DNA from: Saccharospirillaceae bacterium
Lineage (GTDB): Bacteria; Pseudomonadota; Gammaproteobacteria; Pseudomonadales; Oceanobacteraceae
Length of the DNA: 64,000 nt
Assembly: GCA_021208685.1 (NCBI GenBank)
Contig: JAJOJJ010000014.1
Coordinates: 113,380-177,379, forward strand
Reading direction: 5' to 3'
Position numbers and translations under genes: made by a program. Below are positions 46,399-55,492 of this stretch, one piece after another. The notes below the pieces were generated by a model, which was given only the letters and a program-made list of their open reading frames with translations, did not search any database and had not been told where the DNA came from. Numbering within the stretch: the first letter of the stretch is position 1; the number at the start of each line of letters is the position of its first letter.

Positions 46399-48009
46399 CT
46401 AAACCGGGCTGACCGGTACCGAAGCCAGTAAGCTGCGGGTGTAGTCGTGCTGTGGCGCGGTCATGATCTGCCCGGTATCGCCCTGCTCAACGATTACACC
46501 GTCTTTCATCACCGCCACCCGGTGCGCCAGATGCGGAATAATCGACAGATCGTGGGTAATAAAGAGATACGACAAGCCCATTTCCTGCTGCAATTCCTGC
46601 AACAGTTGCAACACCTGACCACGAATAGACACATCCAGTGCGCTGGTTGGCTCATCACAAATAATCAGTTCGGGCTCCACCGCAATGGCACGGGCGATGG
46701 CCAGACGCTGGCGCTGCCCGCCGGAAAACTCATGAGGAAAACGATCAAGGTGCGCGGCTTCCAGACCGACCCGCTGCAATAATGCCTGCAACCGTTGCTC
46801 ACGTTTTTCCGCATCCGGTTCAACCTTTAAAGCGATCATCCCTTCGGCCAGAATATCGCGCACATTCATACGCGGATTCATGGATGAAAACGGGTCCTGA
46901 AAAATCACCTGAATGCGTTTGCGCAACGGTAAAAACTGGCGCTGACTGAGCTGATCAATGCGCTTACCGGCAAAATACAACTCACCACCAGCCAGAGGTT
47001 CCAGACTTAAAATGGCGCGCCCGGCGGTCGATTTACCCGAACCACTTTCGCCCACAAGCGCCAGCGTTTCACCCCGGCCAATCGTCAGACTGATACCATC
47101 CACCGCTTTGGTATGACCAACCACCCGCTGCAAAATACCCTTTCGCCGGGCAAACCAGACACGCACATCCTTTAACTGCAGCAAAGGCTCACTTTGCGCC
47201 GGAGCAGACAAAAAATGGCGGCGATCGGGTAATGAGTGAATCAGCGCACGGCTGTATTCATGTGTTGGCGCGGCAAAAAATTCGCGGGCAACGGCCTGCT
47301 CAACAATGTCGCCATCGCGCATCACCGCCACACGATCGGCCATCTGTGCCACCACGCCCATGTCGTGGGTAATTAACAGCACCGCCAGCTGGCGTTTGCG
47401 GCGTAATTCGTTGAGCAATTCCAGAATCTGCTTTTGGATGGTGACATCCAGTGCCGTGGTCGGTTCATCGGCAATCAGTAATTGAGGCTCGCAGGCCAGT
47501 GCAATGGCGATCACCACCCGCTGCTTCTGCCCGCCGGACAACTGATGCGGATACCAGCCCAGGCGTTGCTCGGCATCGTTAATACCGACCTCGTGCAACA
47601 GACTGATGATTTTTTCGCGCAGCGCGGCACCGCTCAAGCCTTTATGCAGACGCAGCACTTCGCCAATCTGCTGTTCAATGGTCTGAACCGGGTTGAGCGA
47701 GCTTTGCGGCTCCTGAAATACCATGGCGGCCATACGTCCGCGCACCGAGTTCATCTGCGCTTCGGTCAGATCAAACACTTCGGTGCCGGCCAGTTGCACC
47801 CGGCCACTGCGGATGGCCAGCGCCTCCGGCAGCAGGCGCATTAACGCCAGCGACGTCAGCGATTTACCCGAACCGCTCTCGCCTACCAAGGCCAGAATTT
47901 CACCCGCCTGAATGCTGAAGCTCACCGGCTTTACCAGCAAACGTCCCGCTTGCTGATATTTGCCCGGCAATAATTCGATACTGAGGTTCTCGACCTTTAA
48001 TAACTCCAT
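46399..48009 (-). CDS. yejF: YejF-like peptide ABC transporter, double ATPase
   Basis: A ~536-residue fusion of two ABC ATPase domains. Each has Walker A (LVGESGSGKSLTSLALM and LVGESGSGKSTAGRAIL), a signature (LSGGQKQRVVIA and SGGQRQRLAIARA) and Walker B (LLIADEPTTALDV and LIICDEPTSALDV). It energises import of oligopeptides. The ATG at 48009 has a GAGGAGAGG upstream. It follows the permease genes, so the order here is yejA-yejB-yejE-yejF on the minus strand. Confidence 0.93.
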   Translation of the reverse strand: MELLKVENLSIELLPGKYQQAGRLLVKPVSFSIQAGEILALVGESGSGKSLTSLALMRLLPEALAIRSGRVQLAGTEVFDLTEAQMNSVRGRMAAMVFQEPQSSLNPVQTIEQQIGEVLRLHKGLSGAALREKIISLLHEVGINDAEQRLGWYPHQLSGGQKQRVVIAIALACEPQLLIADEPTTALDVTIQKQILELLNELRRKRQLAVLLITHDMGVVAQMADRVAVMRDGDIVEQAVAREFFAAPTHEYSRALIHSLPDRRHFLSAPAQSEPLLQLKDVRVWFARRKGILQRVVGHTKAVDGISLTIGRGETLALVGESGSGKSTAGRAILSLEPLAGGELYFAGKRIDQLSQRQFLPLRKRIQVIFQDPFSSMNPRMNVRDILAEGMIALKVEPDAEKREQRLQALLQRVGLEAAHLDRFPHEFSGGQRQRLAIARAIAVEPELIICDEPTSALDVSIRGQVLQLLQELQQEMGLSYLFITHDLSIIPHLAHRVAVMKDGVIVEQGDTGQIMTAPQHDYTRSLLASVPVSPV

Positions 48010-48019
48010 GAACCTCTCC

Positions 48020-49435
48020 TCAGGCCGACCGTGGATCGAAAGCATCGCGCACCCGGTCGGAGAATAAATTCGCCGCCAGCACCAGTACAAACATCAGTAC
48101 AAAGGCCGCCGCCACTGACCACCAGACCACCGGATCACGGGATAATTCTGAACGTGCTTCGTTAATCATATTACCCCAACTGGCCATCGACGGATCAACA
48201 CCAACGCCGATATAAGACAGCACCGCCTCGGCGAGCACAAAGACGCTGAAATCCAGTACCAGGGCGATCAGAATAATATGGGTAATATTGGGCAGAATAT
48301 GGCGGTAAATAATACGGTTATGGCCAACACCAAAGGCATGGGCTGCCTGTACATAATCGAGCTGGCTGACTTTTAACGTTTCCGCGCGCAATAAGCGGCA
48401 CAGGCCGGTCCAGCTGGTCATGCCTAAAATAAAACACAGCGCGAGGAATTTAAAATCGGCCCGTATCGCCACCAGATTAAATTTTTCCGGATGCGTTTCA
48501 ATATAGACATCAATCAGCAGCACCGACACGGCAATTAACAGAATTCCCGGAACAGAACTTAATGTGGTGTAAATATACTGCACCACATCATCCACCCAGC
48601 CCCTGAAATAACCGGCACTGATACCCAGCACAATCGCCAGCGGCAGAGTCAGCAGCGTTGCCAGCGTGCCAATTAACACCCCGGTGCGGATGGCCTTAAT
48701 GCTCCAGTAAAGAACATCCTGACCGACCTTATCCGTTCCCAGAATATGATATTCCTTACTTAACTCCAGCACCCAACAACAGGTGACAACCAGCGCCGAT
48801 AAGGTGAGATAAATGGTTCCCCAGGGTAATGTCTGTTGAGCGATCAGCGCCTTGCCATGCTGCTGACGATGACGCCATGCCATATGCAGACCAATAATGA
48901 CCGCACTGATAAATGCCGCCACTAACAGCGCTTTCATTGAGCGGACAAAAATATCCATACCATGATCCGCTTCGTCTGCAAGATGCTGCCCGGCATTCGC
49001 TAAGCGCGGAAAATCGCGATACACCACACCGTCTTCGGTTTGCATATTCTCTTTGGCGAAAGAATAAATCGCAAACGGCGCTGAATAGGTTTTTTCGTCT
49101 TTATTGCGCAGCTCAGTCAGCACTACATCCAGAACACTGCGCACTTCCTGACTGTAATGCACCTCATCACTGCCCGCGGTTTTCTCCAGCGGCTCGCGGT
49201 AATGCAGGGAATCCAGTAACGCAATCAACAGATAAAACAGAATAACAATAAACGATGCAACCCCGGCACGGGAATGAAACACCGCACGCCAGCGCTGACG
49301 CGCCAGTGGGTTTTTACTTAACTGGTAAAAAAACAACCCCAGACTGACGACCAGACTGTAAATAAGCACATCGCTCCACAACACGACGGGCTTAATGCTC
49401 AGTAATTCATTCATAACAGACACTAATTCATTCAT
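48020..49435 (-). CDS. yejE: YejE-like peptide ABC transporter permease, enlarged
   Basis: A 471-residue permease, longer than the usual ~340 of YejE. It has an N-terminal OppC-type first helix (AVFHSRAGVASFIVILFY), a ~200-residue extra region with two more helices, and a standard C-terminal permease core (LATLLTLPLAIVLGISAGYF, YVQAAHAFGVGHNRIIYRHI EAA loop). The start is ambiguous because MNELVSV and MNELLSI form a 21-bp tandem duplication. It sits 10 bp before yejF. Confidence 0.88.
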   Translation of the reverse strand: MNELVSVMNELLSIKPVVLWSDVLIYSLVVSLGLFFYQLSKNPLARQRWRAVFHSRAGVASFIVILFYLLIALLDSLHYREPLEKTAGSDEVHYSQEVRSVLDVVLTELRNKDEKTYSAPFAIYSFAKENMQTEDGVVYRDFPRLANAGQHLADEADHGMDIFVRSMKALLVAAFISAVIIGLHMAWRHRQQHGKALIAQQTLPWGTIYLTLSALVVTCCWVLELSKEYHILGTDKVGQDVLYWSIKAIRTGVLIGTLATLLTLPLAIVLGISAGYFRGWVDDVVQYIYTTLSSVPGILLIAVSVLLIDVYIETHPEKFNLVAIRADFKFLALCFILGMTSWTGLCRLLRAETLKVSQLDYVQAAHAFGVGHNRIIYRHILPNITHIILIALVLDFSVFVLAEAVLSYIGVGVDPSMASWGNMINEARSELSRDPVVWWSVAAAFVLMFVLVLAANLFSDRVRDAFDPRSA

Positions 49436-49436
49436 A

Positions 49437-50414
49437 TCAGGACAGCCTTACCCGTGGATCAACCAGGGTGTAAGAAATATCCGTCAGAATCAGACCGAGG
49501 ATATAGAGTACGGAACCAAGAAACACCATGCTGCGCACGATGGCAAAATCCTGCGCCTGAATGGCGTCCAGGGTGTAACTGCCAAGACCGGGAATGCCGA
49601 AGAACGATTCAATCAGCAGGCTGCCCATAAATAACGACGGTATCACCACCACCACACTGGTCAGAATCGGGATCAGGCCGTTAGGCAGAATATGGCGGAA
49701 CAATACCGCAGTTTCCGACACCCCTTTGGCGCGCGCTGTGCGCACATAATCTTTATTCGCTTCTTCCAGAAATAACGTTCGGTACAACCGCGTACCACCA
49801 CCAATACCGGCAACCACGCCGATAATCACCGGCAGAATCAGAAAGCGGATGGCATCGGTGCCGCCCAGGTAACCGGAGATCGGTACCAGATGCCAGAGTT
49901 TGGCAAAGAAATACTGCCCACCCAGAATATAAAACACCCCGGATATCGACAGCAGCACCACGCACAGCACCATGGCCGCCGTATCAAACATACTGGCGCG
50001 GAACATCACCACAAACAGCGCGAATACAATATTGACGCTGATGCCAATAATAAAGGTCGGCAAAGCCACGGCCAGGCTGGGCCACATGCGCTCACTGATA
50101 TCAGCACCAATGACCCGGCCCTCATCCGATTTACCAAAATCAAACACAAAAAGCCGCGCTGATTTATCAAAGAAGATGGTATCGGTCAGCAGACCTTCGC
50201 TGTTTTCAGCGGTATTAATAAACAGCGGTTTGTCATAACCACGCTGCGCTTTCCATTGTTCAATCGCCTCCTCGGAGACATGCTTATCGCCCAGTTGCAC
50301 CCGCGCCATCTGATCGGGTGTATTCACCATAAAAAACAGGGCAAAGGTCAGCAGGTTCACCCCGATCAGAATCGGCAGGGCGTAGGCTAAACGACGGATA
50401 ATATAAGCCAGCAT
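49437..50414 (-). CDS. yejB: YejB-like peptide ABC transporter permease
   Basis: A 325-residue OppB-type permease starting MLAYIIRRLAYALPILIGVN. It has six predicted helices and the EAA loop (DYVRTARAKGVSETAVLFRH). The last residues (DISYTLVDPRVRLS) are typical. It lies 1 bp after the substrate-binding protein gene, and its stop is next to the yejE start. Confidence 0.92.
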   Translation of the reverse strand: MLAYIIRRLAYALPILIGVNLLTFALFFMVNTPDQMARVQLGDKHVSEEAIEQWKAQRGYDKPLFINTAENSEGLLTDTIFFDKSARLFVFDFGKSDEGRVIGADISERMWPSLAVALPTFIIGISVNIVFALFVVMFRASMFDTAAMVLCVVLLSISGVFYILGGQYFFAKLWHLVPISGYLGGTDAIRFLILPVIIGVVAGIGGGTRLYRTLFLEEANKDYVRTARAKGVSETAVLFRHILPNGLIPILTSVVVVIPSLFMGSLLIESFFGIPGLGSYTLDAIQAQDFAIVRSMVFLGSVLYILGLILTDISYTLVDPRVRLS

Positions 50415-50415
50415 A

Positions 50416-52764
50416 TCAGCCTTCCTGTTCTTTGTTGGTAGTGGATACGTTGGCTACCAGCATCGTTTCAATGCGGCGTTGCTGGCGACGGCGGAAGGCA
50501 CGATAGCCCGGCAGCAACGCAAGCAGCAGAATTCCGGCGACGACAAAAATGGGCCATAACACCGGTTCATTCCAGGCGGCCTGCGCCTGACGGCGCTTTT
50601 CCGTATCGACGGCAAAATACTTCACCACACTTTTGCTGATGCCATGAGCTTTAACATTGCGTACCCAATGGTTATTCAGCACATAAGAATGCGGATGCCA
50701 GCCGGATGCCCAGACCGCATCGCGCTGCATAATGGCAATCATGCGGCGGATAATCTCCATACGCTGCGGTGAATCTTCCATTAATTGCATCTGGTCAAAT
50801 AAGCGGTTGTATTCCGCATTGTTGTAATTCGTGGAATTGACCCCGCTGCCGCCACTGATTACCTGACCGTTATTGCCGTATTGCAAAAACAGGAAGTTTT
50901 CGGCATCCGGGTAATCGGCCAGCCAGCCCCACTGGAATAACTGGGCATTACCGGTCTGCATTTTTTCTTTAAAGCGGTTGTAATCAGTGCCACGGATATT
51001 AAGCTGAATATTCAGCTTTTTAAATTGCTTGATCATCCAGTTCTGCATGGCGCTGCCACCGCCGCCACCGGTAGGGGTATCCAGATTCAGCACCAGCGGT
51101 TCACCGGTTTTTTCATGACGCCCCCCCGGATAACCCGCTTCCGCCAGCAGACGTTTGGCCTCTTCCAGCGATTTACGCTGCGGCTTGCCATCCACCCAGT
51201 CAAATACATAAGGGTTAATGCCCTCTTCGCCACTCTGATAACCGAAAATACCCGGCGGTATCGGGCTCATGGCCACCTCACCCCGGCCGTTGGCAAAAAT
51301 CGAAATCATTTCCTGCTGATCGTAAGCAATGGCGATCGCCTGGCGCAGCTTGCGTGCACGCTCGCGGCTTTTGGCATCCCCTTTATCGCCGACCACCGGA
51401 TCGAGCATATTAAAGGCAAGATAATAACTGCCCAGTACTACTTCTTTTTCCAGAGAAACGCCTTTTTCCATCATTTCAGGGCTCAGGCCAATACCATCAC
51501 TGCTGACACGGATCGCCTGATCAAAGCTGTCACTGGCGATACCGGAGCGGTCGTAATAGCCCTGCATAAACTTGGTCCATAACGGAATGGCTTCTTTTTC
51601 TAACCGGTAAACCACTTTATCCAGCAATGGCAATTGCTTTCCGGCGTCATCCAGCAAGCCCGCCTCAGCATCACCGGGCATGCCTTCAGAAGGATAATAA
51701 TCGGCGCGGTAATTCGGGTTTTTTTCCAGAATAATGACTTCGTTAGGATTATTGCGCGTCATCATAAAAGGGCCACTGCCCACCGGATGCCAGTCCAGCA
51801 CAATATTACGCTCGGCCAGTCCCGGCTGATGGTAGAAGCGGTCAACTTCCCACGGGATAGGGGCAAAAAAGTGGAAGGCCAGCCAGTATTTAAACTGCGG
51901 ATATTTGCCTTTTAAGCGGATGGTAAAATCGTAACGTCCCTGAGCCTCAACACCGGCCATGCTGAGTTGGCGTAAATCCAGCCAAGCCTGCTTGCCTGCT
52001 TTTTCTTCCAGCGCTTTGCGTGCCTCGCTCACCATCTGACTGAACTCGGTCATACCGATAATATAATCACTGAGCAACGCACGAACCGGTGACAAACGCT
52101 CAGGATCAGCCAGACGCTTGATCTGATACACATAATCCTCTGCCAGCAATTCACGGCTGCCCTGCTCGGTAAAATCATCCAGCGTGCGGTATTGTGCCGA
52201 TTCGGCGGCGGAGGCAAACAGATAACGTGATTCACCGTTTTTATTCAGGGCAAAGGCCGGGTGCGGCTGATAGCGGATGCCCGGCTGCAACTGAAAGTGG
52301 TAGGTAGAAAACGCGATGTTTTCGCTGTCGGCATCCACTTCATTGCCTTCCGCATCGCTGTAACGGATATCCGGTATCGCCGTCAGGGTATTGGGAATCA
52401 GCTCGTAAGGGCGTTTGAGGTAATCGTAAGCCAGAGGCGGCTCGTAAATCTGGTCAATAAAGCGCGATTCATCCGAACTGTAAGAGCGGGCCGGATCAAG
52501 GTGTTTCGGACGTTCAGAAAAACTGGAATAGAGGATATTGGCACTGGCTTCGGATTCCGGATGCGGATTGTTCCAGGCCTGATCGCTGCAACCCGCCAGT
52601 AACAGCGCACCTGCTAACCATAGCCCTGCGCTGCCAAAGCGCCCGGAGACTGCGTTTACAGTCTTCAGCCAGCCAGACTTTTGCAAACCAGCTTTTCGCC
52701 AATCGGCCTGCAGACGACCAGTAAACCCGCCGCAGCGCATCTTCCCCAAAACAACTGTGTTCAT
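50416..52764 (-). CDS. yejA: YejA-like substrate-binding lipoprotein with C-terminal membrane helix
   Basis: A ~782-residue family 5 solute-binding protein for peptides. The N-terminus has a lipoprotein signal (GLWLAGALLLAGCSDQAW, Cys ~59) after a long charged leader. The binding domain includes PKHLDPARSYSSDE, PIPWEVDRFYHQPG, VGSGPFMMTRNNPN and FLFLQYGNNG. Unusually, the protein ends with a hydrophobic helix (LWPIFVVAGILLLALLPGY, ~735-755) and a basic tail. A start at an internal ATG cannot be excluded. Confidence 0.88.
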   Translation of the reverse strand: MNTVVLGKMRCGGFTGRLQADWRKAGLQKSGWLKTVNAVSGRFGSAGLWLAGALLLAGCSDQAWNNPHPESEASANILYSSFSERPKHLDPARSYSSDESRFIDQIYEPPLAYDYLKRPYELIPNTLTAIPDIRYSDAEGNEVDADSENIAFSTYHFQLQPGIRYQPHPAFALNKNGESRYLFASAAESAQYRTLDDFTEQGSRELLAEDYVYQIKRLADPERLSPVRALLSDYIIGMTEFSQMVSEARKALEEKAGKQAWLDLRQLSMAGVEAQGRYDFTIRLKGKYPQFKYWLAFHFFAPIPWEVDRFYHQPGLAERNIVLDWHPVGSGPFMMTRNNPNEVIILEKNPNYRADYYPSEGMPGDAEAGLLDDAGKQLPLLDKVVYRLEKEAIPLWTKFMQGYYDRSGIASDSFDQAIRVSSDGIGLSPEMMEKGVSLEKEVVLGSYYLAFNMLDPVVGDKGDAKSRERARKLRQAIAIAYDQQEMISIFANGRGEVAMSPIPPGIFGYQSGEEGINPYVFDWVDGKPQRKSLEEAKRLLAEAGYPGGRHEKTGEPLVLNLDTPTGGGGGSAMQNWMIKQFKKLNIQLNIRGTDYNRFKEKMQTGNAQLFQWGWLADYPDAENFLFLQYGNNGQVISGGSGVNSTNYNNAEYNRLFDQMQLMEDSPQRMEIIRRMIAIMQRDAVWASGWHPHSYVLNNHWVRNVKAHGISKSVVKYFAVDTEKRRQAQAAWNEPVLWPIFVVAGILLLALLPGYRAFRRRQQRRIETMLVANVSTTNKEQEG

Positions 52765-53120
52765 CAGCAGCTATCCATTACAACTCTGGCCGTCAGCCCC
52801 TCACTGCAGCCCCCTCTTACAGCGAAGGCGACCTGAGAGCAGCTGGCACAACGCCAGTCCGATGCAGAGATTTATTATTGTGTTTGCCTGCCCAACCACC
52901 TCAGAGGCAGACGGATATGACAGCAGAGTGTGCCAACATTTCCCGCCGGTGCAAGCTTTCCTCATTCAGGATATGTCAGTGTCCGCTGTGTCGGATGCTC
53001 TGGTGGTTATATTTTAAACAGAAGGGGCAATCGGGCTGCCGTTGCAGGCTCTGTTGCAGACTCCATAACGGCGATAAGGCGCGTTATCAGCATGGGCGCC
53101 CTTGTCTACTCTAAGAACTA

Positions 53121-53189
53121 TAACGCCGCTAGTAGGGTCCGAAACCCAGAGTGAAGCAGCGGGTTTTTAGTCCTCTGGCTTTGTTACAC
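53121..53189 (-). other. Integron attC site of cassette A
   Basis: On the minus strand the site runs GTGTAAC..AAAGCC...to..AGCGGCGTTA, with inner arms ACCC / GGGT. The TAA of GTGTAAC is the stop codon of the cassette A gene. The 5' boundary of the same cassette (GTTACAC at 53965-53971) is the exact complement, as expected for a cassette. Confidence 0.75.
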
Positions 53190-53951
53190 ATTTTTTGGCT
53201 CATGCTGAAATTCCCAGAGACTAATGAATTCAAATTTTGCTTTGGTGAGGATATCACCCGCCCACGCCAGACACATACCTGTGTATCCAATTTCTAGATC
53301 TGACTCTACACCAGCACCTCGCCCACCTTCTTCCATTCGGTAAAAGCCCATTGGGTATGAGTGAGCATGGTTTGACAGGAAACGATATCTAAATCTGAAC
53401 TCATCGACACTGCCCCCTGCGGCAGCTATTAACTCATCTTGGCTTTTAAAAAATGCATTATTACCTTTGAGATAATGTTTTTTTACTTTTTCGCTCAGCG
53501 ACTGAAAATACACAGTATTTTCTAAATCTGATTTTACCTGATTGGTATAGCTCTCAAATTGTCTCACCTGATCTTCAGTGCCTTCCATAACCTTAAACAT
53601 TTTTAGTCTAGACATATGATCATGCAGATTCATAAGCCGCCAGCGTGCTTCCCACTCTTCTGAGTCACATACTTCAACGCACAAGTAGAAAAAGACCAAG
53701 TAGGTTTCAATAACTGATCTGGTTAATGTTGCTACTGACGCACAGTCCCAATGCTTATTTTTTCCAATACTACTAGAAGGTGGGCATATTGAGAGAACGG
53801 TAACCCCACTGGTGCATAGCTTTGTAAAAAGCAAAGAAGCATAGTAATGAGCAGAAGTTGGTGAAGCTATTCCCGCATACTCTATCGAAGTGTTTTTGCA
53901 AGCATCCAGCACGCTTTTAAAGTTATCGTAGTATTCTTTATATTCGCTCAT
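53184..53951 (-). CDS. Cassette A gene: DUF5677-like protein with an R-x4-H motif
   Basis: A 255-residue protein, all helical, low GC compared with neighbours. It has a membrane-like or buried helix (TRSVIETYLVFFYLCVEV, ~95) and a region FRYRFLSNHAHSYPMG (~200) that contains RFLSNH, fitting the R-x4-6-H motif of HEPN ribonucleases. The general pattern resembles the DUF5677 family, whose function is unknown. The stop is inside the attC start and the gene is bounded by matching cassette ends (53124-53970), so it is a mobile integron cassette gene. Confidence 0.78.
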   Translation of the reverse strand: MSEYKEYYDNFKSVLDACKNTSIEYAGIASPTSAHYYASLLFTKLCTSGVTVLSICPPSSSIGKNKHWDCASVATLTRSVIETYLVFFYLCVEVCDSEEWEARWRLMNLHDHMSRLKMFKVMEGTEDQVRQFESYTNQVKSDLENTVYFQSLSEKVKKHYLKGNNAFFKSQDELIAAAGGSVDEFRFRYRFLSNHAHSYPMGFYRMEEGGRGAGVESDLEIGYTGMCLAWAGDILTKAKFEFISLWEFQHEPKNV

Positions 53952-54042
53952 AGCTTATTGCAGTGTGTAACGCCCGCATTTTGGGCCAGGGAATATAGGG
54001 CACCAGACTAATAGCCCCCACCCTAACATTAACATCAAGTCA

Positions 54043-54123
54043 TAACGCCGCCAGCACACGCGGCTTTTTAGTGGAGGCAAAGCCGCAACGGAAAAGCCGT
54101 CGCTGTGACTGGCATTGTTAGGC
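54043..54123 (-). other. Integron attC site of cassette B
   Basis: The minus-strand site runs GCCTAACAATGCC...to..GGCGGCGTTA. Its arms GCCAG.CACA..GGCTTTT pair with AAAAGCCGCGTGTGCTGGC, giving the folded shape used by IntI. The stop of the cassette B gene is the TAA of GCCTAAC. The 5' boundary of the cassette (TTAGGC at 54965-54970) is the exact complement. Confidence 0.85.
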
Positions 54124-54942
54124 ATCTTCAATTTCACTTTTTGGTATGAAACGGAGTTCTATATTTGCTGGACAATTACTCAACTTTCTACGCCAGAACC
54201 GCTCGACACGCTCAAGATCATCATCTTCAAAGTAGTAGACGACAGCTAATATCAATTTGAAATGTGACTCGAAAAACTTATCTGCGACGACGGCGTTGTA
54301 TAGAACCCGATCCAGCATCGTCATTGCTGGGGTCGACGATCTCAAGACTTTGACCTCGACAAAGGTAAAGCGATCTTCATCGAATGAGAGGAAAGCATCA
54401 AAATTAGCATCTGTCCCGCCAATCCCCACATTTCTTTCTGCCTTGGCGCTATGCTCTTCAGCAATCTGATCGATCACCTGCGTTTCTATTTTCTCTAGTT
54501 CCTGCCGAAACCTACGATATTCCTCTTTTCGTTTCTCTCGCTCATCTTGATTATTTCTATCATGCGCCCCCTGATTGTCTGACTCAGCTAAATCACCAAT
54601 ATGATCGGTTTTCGTCTGACCAAAAGACTCCTTAACCTCTTTCTCCAACCGAACCTCTTGTTCTTCGGGTGATAGTGTTCTAAGGAACGATTTGTCGTCC
54701 TTAAAGTCACCTGGTGCATAAAGCTTTCCATGGTGTTTTGTCACAAGTTTATAGAAGGCCACTAAAACCATCATCGGAAAGATAACTATGAAAATTATCA
54801 ACGGCCAGCGCTCAGCCTCCGTTAGTTTTTCCGCTGCGGAATCGAGAAGGAGGCTAGCAAAGCCATAAATCAGCGATATGAAAAGCGCGATAATTCCGAG
54901 AGGATTCCTCGCAAAATCCTTTGCCCCCTTAAGGAAGTCCAT
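54118..54942 (-). CDS. Cassette B gene: membrane protein with a PD-(D/E)XK-like nuclease domain
   Basis: A ~274-residue protein with two N-terminal membrane helices (LGIIALFISLIYGFASLLL, PLIIFIVIFPMMVLVAFY) and a charged coiled-coil segment (EEYRRFRQELEKIE, ~135-155). The C-terminal domain has the order E...FDAFLSFDEDRF...FVEVKVL, which fits a PD-(D/E)XK nuclease core (Asp, then Glu-x-Lys). Membrane anchoring plus nuclease is seen in some phage defence proteins. The ATG at 54942 has GGAGAG upstream. Its stop lies in the attC site. Confidence 0.78.
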   Translation of the reverse strand: MDFLKGAKDFARNPLGIIALFISLIYGFASLLLDSAAEKLTEAERWPLIIFIVIFPMMVLVAFYKLVTKHHGKLYAPGDFKDDKSFLRTLSPEEQEVRLEKEVKESFGQTKTDHIGDLAESDNQGAHDRNNQDEREKRKEEYRRFRQELEKIETQVIDQIAEEHSAKAERNVGIGGTDANFDAFLSFDEDRFTFVEVKVLRSSTPAMTMLDRVLYNAVVADKFFESHFKLILAVVYYFEDDDLERVERFWRRKLSNCPANIELRFIPKSEIEDA

Positions 54943-55222
54943 CATCTCTCCGTACTATGATATTGCCTAATAGCTTTTTAGTGTGCGTGCGCATTTATTC
55001 CGGGCGACTCCTTCGAGAACCCCCGCATAACTTATTGACCAAGCTGAGAAATCGTCCATAACTCAAAAATCCCTTCCAGAAAAACGCGCACGCCTGTTAA
55101 TTCCGGTTTTCCGTGCGGCTAACTTTACACTCCAGCTTGCAATCCGAAGCGCAATCTATTGATTCATTTGGCATTTACGTTACTACCCTCTGACAAAACG
55201 GGCAAGCACGAATGCAAAGCGT

Positions 55223-55310
55223 GCAAATATCGCGGCTGAAAGCCGCTCCCACACGGTGTTTGCCAGGTAAGTTGAATCTTCTGATTTTGTCACGGATAAG
55301 ATCCGCTCCT
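55223..55310. repeat. REP-containing direct repeat, copy 1
   Basis: An 88-bp unit holding the palindromic core GCGGCTGAAAGCCGC, followed by CTCCCACACGG and AAGTTGAATCTTCTGATT. It is nearly identical to copy 2, 144 bp downstream. Such GCGG palindromes with a flanking CTCCCAC are typical of REP-type elements in gammaproteobacteria. Positions 54971-55222 before it hold no gene. Confidence 0.8.
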
Positions 55311-55366
55311 CAAACGACACCTGATTTAATATGCTGGGTTGCAGATAGTCGAATACAACATCCATT

Positions 55367-55454
55367 GCAGATATCGCGGCTGAAAGCCGCTCCCACACGG
55401 TGCTTGCCGGGTAAGTTGAATCTTCTGATTTTGTCTTGGATAAGTTCTGCTCCT
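55367..55454. repeat. REP-containing direct repeat, copy 2
   Basis: Second 88-bp copy, differing from copy 1 at a few positions. With copy 1 it lies between the integron cassettes and the rsx operon. Confidence 0.8.
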
Positions 55455-55492
55455 GCCCTCTGCCCTCTGCCTCCTGCCTCCTGCCTCAAAAT
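55453..55492. repeat. Heptanucleotide tandem repeat
   Basis: Five consecutive 7-bp units (two TGCCCTC, two TGCCTCC, one TGCCTCA) directly after REP copy 2. Such arrays can vary in length by slippage. It lies about 235 bp upstream of rsxA. Confidence 0.7.

Noticed and set aside
52930..53154. 74-codon plus-strand ORF near cassette A
   Set aside because: It runs backwards through the attC site, has no recognisable family and could not be distinguished from chance. The 52765-53120 stretch is left without a gene.
55223..55454. Two direct repeats considered as a CRISPR
   Set aside because: Only two long units with related flanks and a palindromic core; the pattern is that of REP elements.
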